Assembly (NCBI GenBank): GCA_013002105.1
Contig: JABDKS010000087.1
Span: 1-5,849 of the forward strand
DNA from: Pirellulaceae bacterium
GTDB lineage: Bacteria; Planctomycetota; Planctomycetia; Pirellulales; Pirellulaceae
Direction of reading: 5' to 3'
Length of the DNA stretch: 5,849 bases
Both the position numbers and the translations under genes were made by a program. The notes below the pieces were generated by a model. The model was not told where the DNA came from, made no database searches, and saw nothing but the letters and a program-made list of their open reading frames with translations. This document shows positions 5,718 to 5,849 of the stretch, one piece after another. Position 1 is the first letter of the stretch, and every line of letters begins with the position of its first letter.

Positions 5718-5849
5718 GCTTGAAGGGTCTTTGATTTCCTTCGGTTTGAGTCGTCTCGCCGCAAGAACATGCTATTGCTGCGAGTTTTGATGTTGCGTCA
5801 TTCCGCGATCGATTCTCGTTTGAGTCGCAAAGATGATTGCAGAGCGCGC

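Larger units (their letters stand above)
5331..5849. other. Region upstream of the kinase gene, no gene recognised
   Basis: This 519-base stretch runs from the kinase start to the right edge. It should contain the kinase promoter, but no good -35/-10 pair was found on the minus strand. A run of eight A (5341-5348, eight U in the kinase leader) lies 11 bases before the start codon. Open frames on both strands (such as minus 5770-5324 and plus 5578-5790) have compositions that look non-coding, with no domain or start signal. Short repeats are present: two inverted repeats annotated separately, GTCGATTC twice (5643-5650 and 5654-5661), and GTTTGAGTCG twice (5744-5753 and 5818-5827). The last part may be the leader of a gene beyond the edge. 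Confidence 0.5.

Noticed and set aside
5578..5790. A 70-residue open frame on the plus strand near the right edge
   Set aside because: There is no ribosome binding site, the composition is non-coding and rich in Arg, Cys and Leu, and it overlaps the palindromic repeats.

Overview
The window looks like part of a planctomycete chromosome, most probably of the Rhodopirellula/Pirellulaceae kind. This is an inference from gene content and style: a flagellar export operon end, a secreted hypothetical protein, a response-regulator/Ser-Thr kinase fusion, roomy intergenic regions and few clean Shine-Dalgarno sequences. No rRNA, tRNA, insertion sequence or CRISPR array is visible.

Layout, left to right. 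Positions 1-114 (+) are the last 37 codons of fliR. They are followed, 24 bases later, by a complete flhB (139-1206, +) with its NPTH autocleavage motif. Convergent with flhB, 20 bases away, lies a gene read on the minus strand (2396 down to 1227). It appears as two open frames separated by a single in-frame TGA at 2162-2160. I interpret it as one exported thioredoxin-fold protein of 389 residues with selenocysteine at position 79 (motif G-C-T-U-N-N-G). A stem-loop of 7 base pairs with a C-G-U-G-C loop starts exactly 11 nt after the UGA, as expected for a bacterial SECIS element. This is the most interesting object in the window.

A 432-base divergent intergenic region (2397-2828) contains a 12-bp perfect palindrome and a good sigma70-like promoter for the next gene. 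That gene is a short-chain dehydrogenase/reductase (2829-3860, +) with an unusual low-complexity C-terminal tail. It converges on a receiver-domain/Hanks-type kinase fusion (5330 down to 3966, -). Between the two lies an AT-rich 13-bp inverted repeat (3887-3951) that could be a bidirectional terminator. The remaining 5331-5849 carries the kinase leader and upstream DNA with several short inverted repeats but no convincing gene.

The genes do not form one pathway. fliR-flhB belong to the flagellar type III export gate. The putative selenoprotein would act in an extracytoplasmic redox role. The SDR is a cytoplasmic NAD(P)-dependent oxidoreductase of unknown substrate. The REC-kinase would couple a two-component phosphorelay to Ser/Thr phosphorylation.
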